Positions 42,644-53,208 of a DNA stretch of 64,000 nucleotides are shown here, one piece after another. The notes under the pieces were generated by a model. It saw only the letters and a program-made list of their open reading frames with translations. It was not told where the DNA came from and ran no database searches. The stretch is from Burkholderiales bacterium (GTDB lineage Bacteria > Pseudomonadota > Gammaproteobacteria > Burkholderiales > Usitatibacteraceae): the NCBI GenBank assembly GCA_025359985.1, contig JANYDB010000064.1:1-64000 (forward strand). Reading direction: 5' to 3'. Within the stretch, counting starts at the first letter, position 1. The number at the start of each line of letters is the position of its first letter. Position numbers and translations under genes: made by a program.

Positions 42644-42680
42644 ACCGGACACCGGATACCGTATCCGGCGTCTAGTGTTT
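42644..42680 (-). other. Palindrome CCGGATAC-GTATCCGG beside AAACACTAG
   Basis: GACACCGGATACCGTATCCGGCGTC is a near-perfect palindrome around one central base. It is followed on the plus strand by CTAGTGTTT, the same end sequence as in the dispersed repeats. It lies directly after the stop codon of the TonB-receptor gene (minus strand) and could stabilise its message end. Confidence 0.4.
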
Positions 42681-42684
42681 GAAT

Positions 42685-45129
42685 TTAGAACTCGTACGAC
42701 AGCGTCACACCGTACTGACGTAATCTCGGCAAGAAATCAACAGCCGTACGGCGAAATGTGGCCGGATCGAGGTAGCGGAATCCATTCAACGCGCTGTCGT
42801 CATCGGTTGCATTCTTGACAAAAGCAGTGATGCGCCAATCGTTGTTGCGCAGGCCAACGCTGGCATTGACATGGGTGAAGGGATCAGCCCAGATGAGATT
42901 TTGAATCTCTGCATAACGACGCGATTGATAGACCACATCAGCGCGTGCAAACATATACATACCGGCGGTACCTACCGGAAAATCAAGCGCTGCCGATGCG
43001 GCCGCTGAATGCTTCGGGCTGCGCGGCAAAGTAGCGCCTGCAACAGAGCGATTACCGCCGAAGACCGTGCCATTGGTGGTTTCAGTACCCTCAGTGGCTT
43101 TGGCATCGGTGTATGCATAATTGCCGCTGAGCGTGAGCCAGCGATTTGCCTTCATGATCACTTCAGATTCAAAACCGCGGGTACGCGCCTTGCCGACGTT
43201 GTTAACGATGGTCGTCGTCGTCACGGCACCGGTGAATGGATTTTGTACGGTTGAAATATTGGACAGTTGCAGGCCTGAAATATTATTTTGGTACAGCGCA
43301 AGATTCACCCGCACACGGCGCTCGGCAAATTCGCTTTTCACACCAACTTCTGCCGAGGTGATTTTTTCGCCTTCAAAAGCAAAGGTGCTGGCAGGCAATC
43401 CCGGGGTGGTGTTGAAGCCACCACTTTTTGAACCCTTAGCAGCTTGTGCATACAGCAAAATATCTTTTGATGGTTTGTAGTCAAGCGTGAAACGAGGCGC
43501 AAAGTCCTTGAATGTCCTATCACCATTTACGAAGCAGACTTGCCCCGCCGTGCAGGTGCCGACCGTGACACTAGCGGTACCCAGCGCAGTCCCGCCGACC
43601 TGTACCCGCTCACTGTTGTAGCGACCTTCAGCCGAAATTTTTAATTGCTCACTGATAGCATATTGAACGCGGCCAAATGGCGCGACATTATGAATGCTCG
43701 AATTTGATTTAGGCCGCAGCGGATCAGCGATGGTTTGCAATAACGCATTTTGCGCGATCACACCAGAAGATACGCCCTCGGTTTTTTCCTGATAATAGAA
43801 GCCACCGAATAACCAGGTGAAGGCCACATCCTGCGCTGACATCAAGCGCAATTCCTGGGAATAATATTGCAGCTTGTCACGGTCATAACTTAACCATGAA
43901 GATGCCGGGAACCCAAAGCCAGGAGCGAAGCGTGTACCGTTATACGATTGATCGGCACCGAGGTTCGATGATTGGCGTGTGTAGGCGCTTTGTGAAGTGA
44001 ACGTCTGGCCATTATCAAAACGGTAATTAAGCGTTACTGATCCACGCAAAACGCTGCGATCCAGGCCGGCGATGTTGCCATAATTGGTGCCCGTTTTGGG
44101 ATCAATATAGTTTTGGAAGTCAGCCTCGTTGCGCTTGACGATCGTGCCTGAAAATGTCGATGCACCACAAGGCCAGCCATTGTTACGCGTGGTGAGCGAA
44201 GCGGGGAAGGCCGGATCCGGAAAACCGGTTGCGGGATTATTGCCCACGATATTGATGGTGCGGCCGTTACACGTCGCACCATTAGCTACATTGGTTGAGC
44301 CGTTCTGGTTAATGACCACGCCGCCCGCCTGAATCGGCACGGTCCGCACGGTAGCACCAAATATTCCGTCACGATCAAGTGAGTAATCAACCGAGGTCAG
44401 CACATCGAGTTTTTTGGACGGTGTGAATAACAACTCAGCACCGCCTGAATCTGTGCGCTCATTGCCGATTTTATTGCCACTTAAGCTATTGGTGTACCGG
44501 CCACCATATTCATAATGTTTGGCGCGGATGCGCACTGACAGCACATCCGGCAGAATCGGCAGGGTGACCGCGCCAAACTGGGATTGCTCGCCTTGACCGG
44601 CGAAAGTGGTGGAGATGCGGCCGGTCAATTCATTATCCGGCTTCACCGTAACGTAGTTAATCGCGCCGGCGTAGGTAGATCGACCATAGAGCGCTGATTG
44701 GGGCCCCTTTATCACCTCAACACGCTGCGCGTCGTCGAGCAGCATGCTCAGCGCGGCATCGCGCACGAACACACCGTTGATAAACACTGATACGGGTTGC
44801 GGCGCTTCTGGCCTTAACGCAGATATACCGCGAATCACCGGCCGTTCGGCGGTGCGACCAAAATCGGCAGAATAAGTGAGCCCTGGCGTGTATTGCGACA
44901 GCTCGCTGATCGAGGTGACGCCGAGATCCTGGAGCGTTTTGCCGGTCAAGACCTGAATGGAAAGCGGCACGTCCTGAAGTCGTTCGCCCACTTTACGCGC
45001 CGTTACAACCACCTCAGCCAACGCTGCGCTTTCGTCGGTTTTAGCCGCTGGCGCGATCTGCGCTAGGACAGGGTAGGTCATGACAGCTACGGTTACCAGC
45101 AGCAGTCGCCTGGATAGAGACTTTTTCAT
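42685..45129 (-). CDS. TonB-dependent outer-membrane receptor
   Basis: The 814-residue protein has a signal peptide (cleavage about residue 24), a candidate TonB box (EVVVTARK, about 40), a plug domain with RPVIRGISALR and RVEVIKGPQSALYGRSTYAGAINYVT, and a beta-barrel ending YGVTLSYEF. Such receptors take up ligands too large for porins using TonB energy. AGGGAGC precedes the ATG. Operator D1 lies 35 bp upstream, and D2 another 21 bp beyond. It resembles receptors found with aromatic- or terpenoid-degradation loci rather than iron-siderophore receptors; no Cys or TBDT signalling domain is seen. Its ligand is probably the island substrate. Confidence 0.93.
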   Translation of the reverse strand: MKKSLSRRLLLVTVAVMTYPVLAQIAPAAKTDESAALAEVVVTARKVGERLQDVPLSIQVLTGKTLQDLGVTSISELSQYTPGLTYSADFGRTAERPVIRGISALRPEAPQPVSVFINGVFVRDAALSMLLDDAQRVEVIKGPQSALYGRSTYAGAINYVTVKPDNELTGRISTTFAGQGEQSQFGAVTLPILPDVLSVRIRAKHYEYGGRYTNSLSGNKIGNERTDSGGAELLFTPSKKLDVLTSVDYSLDRDGIFGATVRTVPIQAGGVVINQNGSTNVANGATCNGRTINIVGNNPATGFPDPAFPASLTTRNNGWPCGASTFSGTIVKRNEADFQNYIDPKTGTNYGNIAGLDRSVLRGSVTLNYRFDNGQTFTSQSAYTRQSSNLGADQSYNGTRFAPGFGFPASSWLSYDRDKLQYYSQELRLMSAQDVAFTWLFGGFYYQEKTEGVSSGVIAQNALLQTIADPLRPKSNSSIHNVAPFGRVQYAISEQLKISAEGRYNSERVQVGGTALGTASVTVGTCTAGQVCFVNGDRTFKDFAPRFTLDYKPSKDILLYAQAAKGSKSGGFNTTPGLPASTFAFEGEKITSAEVGVKSEFAERRVRVNLALYQNNISGLQLSNISTVQNPFTGAVTTTTIVNNVGKARTRGFESEVIMKANRWLTLSGNYAYTDAKATEGTETTNGTVFGGNRSVAGATLPRSPKHSAAASAALDFPVGTAGMYMFARADVVYQSRRYAEIQNLIWADPFTHVNASVGLRNNDWRITAFVKNATDDDSALNGFRYLDPATFRRTAVDFLPRLRQYGVTLSYEF

Positions 45130-45164
45130 TCTTTTGCTCCCTGAAAAAAACCTAAATTGACAAG

Positions 45165-45176
45165 TTGTCCGGACAT
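45165..45176. promoter_or_regulatory. Predicted GntR operator, site D1 (TTGTCCGGACAT)
   Basis: The perfect 10-bp core TGTCCGGACA lies at 45166-45175, 35 bp before the TonB-receptor start. A second near copy lies 32 bp away centre to centre. Confidence 0.75.
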
Positions 45177-45196
45177 ATTATATCACCCACTATTTA

Positions 45197-45208
45197 TTGT
45201 CCAGACAA
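45197..45208. promoter_or_regulatory. Predicted GntR operator, site D2 (TTGTCCAGACAA)
   Basis: It differs from the 12-bp consensus by one base. Its centre is 32 bp from that of D1, close to three helical turns, a spacing that would place two bound dimers on the same face of the DNA. Confidence 0.65.
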
Positions 45209-45321
45209 AAAGCGGGCCGATGCCAGGCTGGCAACTGATCGACTAAAACCCGCTGAAAAGGGGCTTTAGCGCCATAGCTAAAAAGTAGTATTCATCAACC
45301 TCTAATGATAGGATTTAGTAC

Positions 45322-45333
45322 TTGTTCGTACAA
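45322..45333. promoter_or_regulatory. Possible degenerate GntR operator, site D3 (TTGTTCGTACAA)
   Basis: Ten of twelve bases match TTGTCCGGACAA. It ends 11 bp before the ATG of the divergent amine oxidase gene, where a bound protein would block transcription or translation initiation. Confidence 0.4.
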
Positions 45334-45344
45334 ATTATTTAACC

Positions 45345-46835
45345 ATGAATATCAATCGACGACACTTTTTGGCGTTGCCTGGCGGGCTGTTCCTGGCGAA
45401 TACTCTGGGCTGTTCCAGCCTTATTACCGCGCAACCGCCAAAACGAATCATCGTGGCGGGTGCCGGTATAGCGGGGCTTTCAGTTGCGTGCGAACTATCA
45501 CGGCTGGGTTATGAGGTGGTCGTGATTGAGGGACGTGACCGCGTCGGCGGACGCATTTGCACCCTCAAGGAACCGTTTACCGATGACCAGTATGTAGAGC
45601 TGGGCGGCGAACTGATCGGCGATGGCTACAAACGGCTGCTAGGCTACGCCCATAAACTGAACGTGGGGTTTGAAGAAGTTCCCGCTGAAACTTTAACCGG
45701 CGGTAATCTTGCTGCGTCTCGCGAGGGTATCAACACTGCCGCCATTTTCAAACAAAAACTGTATCCCGTTAACTCAATCATGGCCCCTCATCCGTACCCG
45801 TTGACGGGCGATGAGGCGAAACTATTGCCGCCAGCCTTGCTGTCAAAATATTTACGGCAAATGCTGCAGGAGGTGACGGCCAATCCATCGCGCATGCGCG
45901 AACTGGACCCGCTTTCGCTGGCTGACGCACTGCGACAATTCGGCGTTTCAGAAACCGCCATCAGCCTGATGAATATCTCGCTCAATTACAATTCAATCGA
46001 AACCGTATCGGCGGTTTCACCCCTACTTGATGCGCAGCGCCGTGCTAGCGCAGGCACCAAGGTTTGCCGCATTACCGGTGGCAATACCGAACTGGTCACG
46101 GCAATGGCCAGACAGGCGGCGAAACAGGGCGTCAAATTTATTCTGCAGGCCAACATCCGCAAAATTTCATATACGTCGAATGCGGTAAAAATTTCTTTTC
46201 GCGACAACAGCGGCCGCATCAACGGCATCAACGCAATCGTCACCATTGAGGCCGCCAAATTAGTTTGCACTATTCCATTCTCGGTGCTGCGCGAGGTTGA
46301 GTTTTCGCCGCCGCTACCACCGGCCAAAATGAAAGCCGTCAATGAATTGGCGTACACCTCAATCACAAAAATATATTTTCAGGGCAGTCGTGTTGAGTGG
46401 GATCGACGCAATTTGGGCAGCAGCATCTGGACGGATACGCCGCTGGAAAGAATTTTTACAGCCGCTGGTAAGCGCGGTGATGCGCGGGGTATTTTTACCG
46501 CCTGGATGGATGGAGAGGGCTCCAATATCGCTGACAAAATGAGCGATGAAAAACGTCAGCGCTGGGCAAAAAATGAATTTGAAAAAGCCTTGCCATTCAT
46601 GCAGGGCGCGATTGTCTCGACCCACACTAAATCATGGGCGAATGATGAATTTGCATGTGGCGCCTATGCGCATTTTACGCGGGGCCAATTTACAACCTTG
46701 CAGCCGATGCTAAAAACCGTTGTAGGCCCGATTCATTTTGCAGGCGAACATACCGCCGAAAAATCTCCCGGCATGGAAGGCGCTCTAGAGTCTGCTGAAA
46801 GAGTGGTGGCAGAAGTGCTGACCGCATCACTTTAA
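45345..46835 (+). CDS. FAD-dependent amine oxidase, Tat signal with lipobox
   Basis: The 496-residue protein opens with MNINRRHFLALPGGLF and ANTLGC, that is, a twin-arginine signal followed by a lipobox, so it is probably exported folded and anchored as a lipoprotein. The flavin monoamine-oxidase domain follows: RIIVAGAGIAGLSVACELSRLGYEVVVIEGRDRVGGRI, and near the end FAGEHTAEKSPGMEGALESAERV. It would oxidise an amine to an aldehyde or ketone, or desaturate a ring, in the periplasm. No clear ribosome-binding site precedes the ATG. It is divergent from the TonB-receptor gene. Confidence 0.88.
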   Translation: MNINRRHFLALPGGLFLANTLGCSSLITAQPPKRIIVAGAGIAGLSVACELSRLGYEVVVIEGRDRVGGRICTLKEPFTDDQYVELGGELIGDGYKRLLGYAHKLNVGFEEVPAETLTGGNLAASREGINTAAIFKQKLYPVNSIMAPHPYPLTGDEAKLLPPALLSKYLRQMLQEVTANPSRMRELDPLSLADALRQFGVSETAISLMNISLNYNSIETVSAVSPLLDAQRRASAGTKVCRITGGNTELVTAMARQAAKQGVKFILQANIRKISYTSNAVKISFRDNSGRINGINAIVTIEAAKLVCTIPFSVLREVEFSPPLPPAKMKAVNELAYTSITKIYFQGSRVEWDRRNLGSSIWTDTPLERIFTAAGKRGDARGIFTAWMDGEGSNIADKMSDEKRQRWAKNEFEKALPFMQGAIVSTHTKSWANDEFACGAYAHFTRGQFTTLQPMLKTVVGPIHFAGEHTAEKSPGMEGALESAERVVAEVLTASL

Positions 46836-46898
46836 TTTTATTTTGATTGAAAACAGGCTGCTGTCGATAACCGTTTCAAAATGTCAGATTTAAAACAA

Positions 46899-46963
46899 AA
46901 CCCCAGCATTGGCAGGCCTCACAAAGTCTTTTTGCCCCGAACGCCCCACCAGCCCTAGTGTTT
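46899..46963. repeat. Dispersed palindromic intergenic repeat, copy R4
   Basis: It aligns ungapped over 65 bp with 271-335: AACCCC at the left, TTGGCAGG, TTTTT in the middle, and CTAGTGTTT at the right. It lies between the convergent amine oxidase and gltD genes and may form the end hairpin of both transcripts. Confidence 0.6.
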
Positions 46964-46974
46964 CATTTTCGTAT

Positions 46975-48462
46975 TTAGCGGGGCAGCTGCGAGGTGCCCA
47001 TTAAATACAAATCAACGGAACGCGCGCACTGGCGGCCTTCACGGATCGCCCATACCACCAGTGATTGGCCACGGCGCATATCGCCCGCCGCGAAAATTTT
47101 AGGGTTCGCCGTTTGGTATGCGGCAAAACCTTCTGCGCTTCCGTTAGCTTGATCTAAATAGGTTTCTTCGGTCCCCGCTTTAACATTTCCGCGCGCGTCT
47201 TTCTCAACGCCTAAGGCGGCAAATTGTTCGAGCAAGCCTTGCTGAATCGGTGCCATGAAACCCATCGCCAACAACACAAGGTTGGCCTTCATTTCAAATT
47301 CGGAGCCCGCCACTTCCTGCATTTTTCCGTCTTTCCATTCGACTTTAGCCGCGATGAGTTTTTCAACTTTGCCGTTGCTGCCCACAAACTTTTTAGTGGC
47401 AATCGACCAGTCACGTTCACAGCCTTCTTCATGCGAAGACGAGGTGCGTAATTTTACTGGCCAGTAGGGCCACACCAACGGCTTATTTTCCTGCGTCGGC
47501 GGCTGCGGCATCAATTCGAACTGGGTAATACTGGCCGCACCGTGTCGATTGGACGTGCCCACACAATCGCTGCCGGTGTCACCACCGCCGATGACGACAA
47601 CATGCTTGCCGGTCGCCATAATTTGATCCGTGACTTTGTCACCCGCTACCACTTTGTTTTGCGCAGGCAAAAAATCCATCGCGAAATGAATCCCCTCAAG
47701 CTCGCGACCTGGCACCGGCAAATCGCGCGGCCATTCAGCGCCGCCGGATAAAACCACCGCATCAAAATCAGCCATCAAGGCCGATGCCGGAATGCCATTT
47801 TCACCCACCGCACCAATATGCTGGCTAACGCGAAACTTAACACCCTCAGCTTCCATCTGCGCCACGCGCCGGTCAATATGGGTTTTTTCCAGCTTGAAGT
47901 CAGGAATGCCATAGCGGAGCAAGCCACCCACCCGATCACTTTTTTCAAACACCATCACATCGTGCCCGACGCGCGCAAGCTGCTGTGCCACGGCTAATCC
48001 GGCCGGACCAGAGCCCACCACCGCGACACGTTTTCCGGTCTTGTGTTTGGGCGGCTGCGGCGTAACCCAGCCCATCTCCCAACCCTTATCGATAATGGCG
48101 TGTTCAATAGACTTGATCCCAACCGCATCATTATTAATAGTAAGTGTGCAGGCCGCTTCGCATGGTGCAGGACAGACGCGGCCGGTGAACTCCGGAAAAT
48201 TATTGGTCGAGTGCAAAGTATCAAGCGCTTCGCGCCAATTTTGGCGAAACACCAGATCGTTAAAATCCGGAATAATATTATTCACCGGGCAGCCCGACTG
48301 ACAAAAAGGAATACCGCAATCCATGCAGCGCGCGCCCTGCACCTTCGCTTCATCATCGGTTAAATGCAGCAAAAATTCTTTAAAATTTTTGACCCGCTCG
48401 GCAGGCGGGATCGACGCTTCACTGAGGCGCTGGTATTCAATAAATCCGGTGGGTTTTCCCAT
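46975..48462 (-). CDS. gltD: Glutamate synthase (NADPH) small subunit
   Basis: The 495-residue protein carries the low-potential 4Fe-4S cysteine clusters [17 protein letters not shown] and [11 protein letters not shown], and two nucleotide-binding motifs ([31 protein letters not shown]). It supplies electrons from NADPH to the GltB subunit for converting glutamine and 2-oxoglutarate to two glutamates. The gene follows gltB by 39 bp on the same strand, the usual gltBD operon. It marks the return to core genome after the accessory island. Confidence 0.96.
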   Translation of the reverse strand: MGKPTGFIEYQRLSEASIPPAERVKNFKEFLLHLTDDEAKVQGARCMDCGIPFCQSGCPVNNIIPDFNDLVFRQNWREALDTLHSTNNFPEFTGRVCPAPCEAACTLTINNDAVGIKSIEHAIIDKGWEMGWVTPQPPKHKTGKRVAVVGSGPAGLAVAQQLARVGHDVMVFEKSDRVGGLLRYGIPDFKLEKTHIDRRVAQMEAEGVKFRVSQHIGAVGENGIPASALMADFDAVVLSGGAEWPRDLPVPGRELEGIHFAMDFLPAQNKVVAGDKVTDQIMATGKHVVVIGGGDTGSDCVGTSNRHGAASITQFELMPQPPTQENKPLVWPYWPVKLRTSSSHEEGCERDWSIATKKFVGSNGKVEKLIAAKVEWKDGKMQEVAGSEFEMKANLVLLAMGFMAPIQQGLLEQFAALGVEKDARGNVKAGTEETYLDQANGSAEGFAAYQTANPKIFAAGDMRRGQSLVVWAIREGRQCARSVDLYLMGTSQLPR

Positions 48463-48501
48463 GTTGCCTGTACTCCCGCTGATAATTTTTAAGTGATGAA
48501 A

Positions 48502-51500
48502 TTATGCCGCGGCGCGCTTTGTCAAAACGGGCTGGGGCATAGCCAGCTGTAGCGCTGCGTTAGCTTTTTTCCGGTCGGCGATTTCGCTTAAGGCGCGCCG
48601 ATATTCGGTCGGCATGACCTTGATGAATTTTTTTGACCACATCGGCCAATTCGCCAGCACCGCCAGGGCACGCTCGCTGCCGGTTAATTTTGCATGATTT
48701 TCAACCAGCAACTTAATCAGCGCGACGTCAGATTGGCCCCGATGCGATGTATCGTCCACCACATCAGTAATACCAGCCAATGCCACCATCGCCAGATTGC
48801 AGCGTTTTTCGAATAATCCATCTTCATCCAGCACATACGCGACCCCGCCCGACATACCGGCGGCAAAATTACGGCCAGTTTGACCGAGCACGACTACCGT
48901 GCCGCCCGTCATATATTCACAGCCATGATCGCCGGTGCCTTCGACCACGGCTGAGGCCCCGGAATTGCGCACACAAAAGCGCTCCCCTGCCACACCACGG
49001 AAATAAGCTTCACCCGCAATCGCACCGTACATGACGGTGTTGCCGACAATAATATTGTCGAGCGGATTACCTTTAAAATCGGCATGCGGCTTGACGATAA
49101 TACGCCCGCCACTTAAACCTTTGCCCACGTAATCGTTGGCCTGACCGGTCAAATCAAGCGTGACACCGTGCGCCAAGAAAGCGCCGAAACTTTGGCCCGC
49201 CGTGCCGCGCAAATTAATATGGATCGTGCCGTCAGCCAAGCCCGCGTGACCATAGTGCTGTGCCACTGCGCCCGAGAGCATGGTGCCGACCGTGCGGTTA
49301 ACGTTACGAATGGTCTCTTCAATGATCACCGGCTTTTTATGTTCCAGCGCATCGATCGCGAGTGCAATCAACCGATTATCCAGCGCCGCATCCAGGCCGT
49401 GATCCTGCGATTCGCAATGGTGACGCGCGACTTCAACCGGCATTTTGGGTTGATGAAAAATCCGGGAAAAATCGAGCCCTTTGGCTTTCCAGTGTTCAAC
49501 CCCTTTCAGGGTATCAAGCAAATCAGCGCGGCCAATTAGCTCGTCGAATCTGCGGATACCCATATTGGCCATCAGCTCGCGCACTTCTTCTGCTACAAAG
49601 AAAAAATAATTAACCACATGCTCCGGCTGGCCAGTGAATTTTTTTCTCAATTCAACATCCTGCGTGGCCACCCCGACAGGACAGGTATTTAGGTGACATT
49701 TACGCATCATGATGCAGCCTTCCACCACCAGCGGAGCGGTGGCAAAGCCAAATTCATCCGCGCCTAATAGCGCACCAATCAACACATCACGGCCGGTTTT
49801 GATTTGACCATCAACTTGCACCGCGATCCGCCCGCGCAAGCGATTCAGCACCAGGGTTTGCTGGGTCTCGGCCAGCCCCAGCTCCCATGGCGTGCCGGTG
49901 TGTTTAACACTCGATACCGGTGAGGCGCCGGTGCCGCCATCATGGCCTGCAATGGTGACGTGATCGGCTTTAGCTTTCGCCACGCCGGCAGCAATCGTAC
50001 CCACGCCCGTTTCCGACACCAGCTTCACTGAAATTGAGGCGCGTGCATTACAGTTTTTTAAATCATGAATGAGCTGTGCCAAATCCTCAATTGAATAAAT
50101 ATCGTGATGCGGTGGCGGCGAAATCAATTCCACACCGGGTGTTGAAAACCGCAGCTTGCCGATATATTCCGACACCTTGCCGCCGGGTAATTGACCGCCT
50201 TCACCCGGCTTGGCACCCTGCGCCATCTTGATCTGAATTTGATCAGCCGAATTCAGATATTCTGCCGTCACCCCAAAGCGGGCAGAGGCAACTTGCTTGA
50301 TTTTCGAGCGCAGCGAATCGCCTGCCTGCAGCGGAAAATCAGCGCTAATATCACCACCTAATTTGCTCTTAAGTGACTCGCCGTCTTGCGCAATCGGAAT
50401 ATAGCGCTTGGGATCTTCGCCCCCCTCGCCGGTATTGGATTTGCCACCGATACGATTCATGGCGACCGCCAAAGTCGCATGCGCTTCGGTCGAAATCGAG
50501 CCCAGCGACATCGCTCCCGTGGCAAAGCGTTTGACAATTTCTTTCGCGGATTCAACCTCATCAAGAGGTACGGCAGCACCGACCGACTTCAACTCAAACA
50601 GGCCACGCAAGGTCATGTGTCGCCGCGTCTGGTCGTTGATGAGCTTGGCGTATTCTTTGTAGGTTGTGTATGAATTGGTTTTGGTGGAATGCTGCAATTT
50701 AGCAATCGCGTCCGGCGTCCACATATGCTCTTCGCCGCGCGTACGGTAAGCGTATTCGCCACCTGCATCCAACTGGGTGCGCAGAACCGGATCATCGCTG
50801 AACGCTTTGCGATGCGTGTCGATGGCCTCTTCGGCGATTTCAAAAATGCCAATGCCTTCAACGTTGGTCGAGGTACCGGTGAAATACTTGCTGACGAATG
50901 CGGTGGACAAGCCGATGGCTTCGAATAGCTGCGCACCGCAATAGCTTTGATAGGTTGAGACGCCCATCTTGGACATCACTTTTAGCAAGCCCTTTGAAAT
51001 GGCCTTGATATATTTTTTCTCCGCTTCGCGGGCTTCGTCTTTGGTCAAATAATCCTGCATATGATGCAAGGTTTGCAATGCCAAATAGGGATGCACTGCC
51101 GCCGCACCATAACCGCCCAGCAACGCAAAATGATGCACCTCACGTGCCGAGCCTGTTTCAACCACCAGGCCGGTGGAAGTGCGTAAACCTTCACGCACCA
51201 AATGCTGATGCACTGCACCCACTGCCAGCAACGCCGGTATGGCAACACGTTCCGCGCTAACTTTACGATCGGTGACAATCAATAAATTAATGCCATTACG
51301 AATCGCATCTTCAGCGTGGGCACACAGCGAGGCGACGGCCGCCTCAACACCTTCTGCAGCCCAGGCGGCCGGATAAGTAATATCCAACTCATGGCTTTTG
51401 AAATAGCCGCCCGTAAACATTTCGATATGGCGAACTTTTTCCATATCGTCCGAAGTTAAAACCGGCTGCGATACTTCAAGCCACATACCGGGATCGGTGT

Positions 51501-53208
51501 GATGAATGTCCAGCAAATTAGGCCGCGGCCCAATAGTAATTGCGGTGGACATCACCAGCTCTTCGCGGATCGGATCAATCGGCGGATTCGTGACTTGCGC
51601 AAACAATTGTTTGAAGTAATGATACAAATTGCGCGGCTTGTTCGACATGATGGCGAGAGGCGAATCATTGCCCATCGAGCCGGTCGCCTCGATACCGTTT
51701 TTCGCCATCGGAGCGAGAATAACTTTTAAATCTTCATGCGTATAACCGAACGCCTGCTGAAGATCGAGCAACGGCACTTTGGATTTTTCAGCGGGCGCTG
51801 ACTCCGGTAAATCATTCAGACGAATACGTGCACGCGCTACCCATTCACGATATGGCTTGGCGGTCGCGAGTTCGCGCTTTAATTCATCGTCATCAACAAT
51901 TTTGCCCTTTTCGATATCCACCAGAAACATTCTGCCGGGCTGCAAACGCCATTTTTTTATGATTTTTGATTCGGCAATATCGAGCACACCCGCTTCGGAG
52001 GCGAGCACCACCATGTCATCGTCAGTCAGCACATAGCGAGCCGGGCGCAGGCCGTTACGATCCAGCATGGCGCCGATCTGGCGGCCGTCAGTAAAGGCCA
52101 TCGCAGCCGGGCCATCCCAGGCTTCCATCAAGGTGGCATGGTATTCATAAAAAGCGCGCCGATCTTCGTCCATCAGCTTGTGTCCGCTCCACGCTTCCGG
52201 GATCATCATCATCATGGCGTGAGCAAGTGAATAACCGCCCATCACGAGCATTTCAAGGCAATTATCGAATGACGCAGAATCGGACTGGCCGTCATAGATT
52301 AGGGGCCATATTTTATCCAGATCCGCTTTTAAAATCGGCGAAGCAATGGCCTGCTGCCGCGCCCGAATCCAGTTCACGTTACCGCGCAATGTATTGATTT
52401 CGCCGTTGTGCGCAATCATGCGAAACGGATGCGATAAATCCCAGGTCGGAAAGGTATTGGTCGAGAACCGCTGATGCACCAACGCCAACGCGCTCGCCAT
52501 CGTCTGGTCTTGTAAATCGGTGTAGTACTTGCCTACCTGATCCGCCAGCAGCATACCTTTGTAGACGATGGTGCGGGTCGAAAACGACGGCACATAAAAC
52601 TCTTTGCCATGCCGTAGTTGCAGCGCTTGAATCGCGTGGCCGGAACTTTTGCGAATGATAAAAAGCTTGCGCTCCAAATCATCTTGGGTCATCTCTTTAC
52701 TGCCGCGCGCAACAAATATTTGGCGAATCAGCGGTTCAACCGCGATCGTCGCCGGGGAAAGCCCATGGTTATTAGTCGGCATATCGCGCCAGCCGAGCAA
52801 TATTTGACCTTCGGTGTGGATGGCGCGCTCAATCTCCTGCTCGCACGCCATGCGAGATGCGGGCTCGCGAGGTAAAAACACCATGCCAACGCCGTATTGT
52901 CCAATGGCGGGTAAAGTCAAGCCTTGCTGTCCGCAAACGCGGCGTAAATGTTGATCGGGAAGCTGAATCAGGATGCCCGCACCGTCACCCAATAGCGGGT
53001 CATAACCGGTGGCACCGCGGTGGCTTAAATTATCAAGAATCTTTAAGCCTTGCTCGATAATCCGATGCGATTTTTGGCCTTTGATGTGCGCTACAAAACC
53101 GACGCCGCAGGCATCATGCTCGTTTTGCGGATTGTAGAGTCCCTCAGCTGTCGGCGAGGCTGAAAGGACAGGACTCAATGGGGACGTGGCTGCAACATTT
53201 TTGGACAT
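48502..53208 (-). CDS. gltB: Glutamate synthase (NADPH) large subunit
   Basis: The start is placed at 53208, where GGAGAAATTGGC precedes ATG; an open frame upstream to 53454 lacks support. The 1568-residue product begins with a 33-residue propeptide and the nucleophile Cys34 in [11 protein letters not shown] of the class II glutaminase domain. The FMN-binding synthase barrel follows ([59 protein letters not shown]), the 3Fe-4S cysteines in [19 protein letters not shown], and the C-terminal beta-helix GXGXG domain. Length and order are normal for bacterial GltB. A GC-rich hairpin lies at 53325-53348 in the leader region. Confidence 0.96.
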   Translation of the reverse strand: MSKNVAATSPLSPVLSASPTAEGLYNPQNEHDACGVGFVAHIKGQKSHRIIEQGLKILDNLSHRGATGYDPLLGDGAGILIQLPDQHLRRVCGQQGLTLPAIGQYGVGMVFLPREPASRMACEQEIERAIHTEGQILLGWRDMPTNNHGLSPATIAVEPLIRQIFVARGSKEMTQDDLERKLFIIRKSSGHAIQALQLRHGKEFYVPSFSTRTIVYKGMLLADQVGKYYTDLQDQTMASALALVHQRFSTNTFPTWDLSHPFRMIAHNGEINTLRGNVNWIRARQQAIASPILKADLDKIWPLIYDGQSDSASFDNCLEMLVMGGYSLAHAMMMMIPEAWSGHKLMDEDRRAFYEYHATLMEAWDGPAAMAFTDGRQIGAMLDRNGLRPARYVLTDDDMVVLASEAGVLDIAESKIIKKWRLQPGRMFLVDIEKGKIVDDDELKRELATAKPYREWVARARIRLNDLPESAPAEKSKVPLLDLQQAFGYTHEDLKVILAPMAKNGIEATGSMGNDSPLAIMSNKPRNLYHYFKQLFAQVTNPPIDPIREELVMSTAITIGPRPNLLDIHHTDPGMWLEVSQPVLTSDDMEKVRHIEMFTGGYFKSHELDITYPAAWAAEGVEAAVASLCAHAEDAIRNGINLLIVTDRKVSAERVAIPALLAVGAVHQHLVREGLRTSTGLVVETGSAREVHHFALLGGYGAAAVHPYLALQTLHHMQDYLTKDEAREAEKKYIKAISKGLLKVMSKMGVSTYQSYCGAQLFEAIGLSTAFVSKYFTGTSTNVEGIGIFEIAEEAIDTHRKAFSDDPVLRTQLDAGGEYAYRTRGEEHMWTPDAIAKLQHSTKTNSYTTYKEYAKLINDQTRRHMTLRGLFELKSVGAAVPLDEVESAKEIVKRFATGAMSLGSISTEAHATLAVAMNRIGGKSNTGEGGEDPKRYIPIAQDGESLKSKLGGDISADFPLQAGDSLRSKIKQVASARFGVTAEYLNSADQIQIKMAQGAKPGEGGQLPGGKVSEYIGKLRFSTPGVELISPPPHHDIYSIEDLAQLIHDLKNCNARASISVKLVSETGVGTIAAGVAKAKADHVTIAGHDGGTGASPVSSVKHTGTPWELGLAETQQTLVLNRLRGRIAVQVDGQIKTGRDVLIGALLGADEFGFATAPLVVEGCIMMRKCHLNTCPVGVATQDVELRKKFTGQPEHVVNYFFFVAEEVRELMANMGIRRFDELIGRADLLDTLKGVEHWKAKGLDFSRIFHQPKMPVEVARHHCESQDHGLDAALDNRLIALAIDALEHKKPVIIEETIRNVNRTVGTMLSGAVAQHYGHAGLADGTIHINLRGTAGQSFGAFLAHGVTLDLTGQANDYVGKGLSGGRIIVKPHADFKGNPLDNIIVGNTVMYGAIAGEAYFRGVAGERFCVRNSGASAVVEGTGDHGCEYMTGGTVVVLGQTGRNFAAGMSGGVAYVLDEDGLFEKRCNLAMVALAGITDVVDDTSHRGQSDVALIKLLVENHAKLTGSERALAVLANWPMWSKKFIKVMPTEYRRALSEIADRKKANAALQLAMPQPVLTKRAAA

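Noticed and set aside
8963-46835. Island as an integrated mobile element
   Set aside because: No integrase, transposase, tRNA-end duplication or att-like direct repeats were seen at its borders; the only tRNA is 13 kb away.
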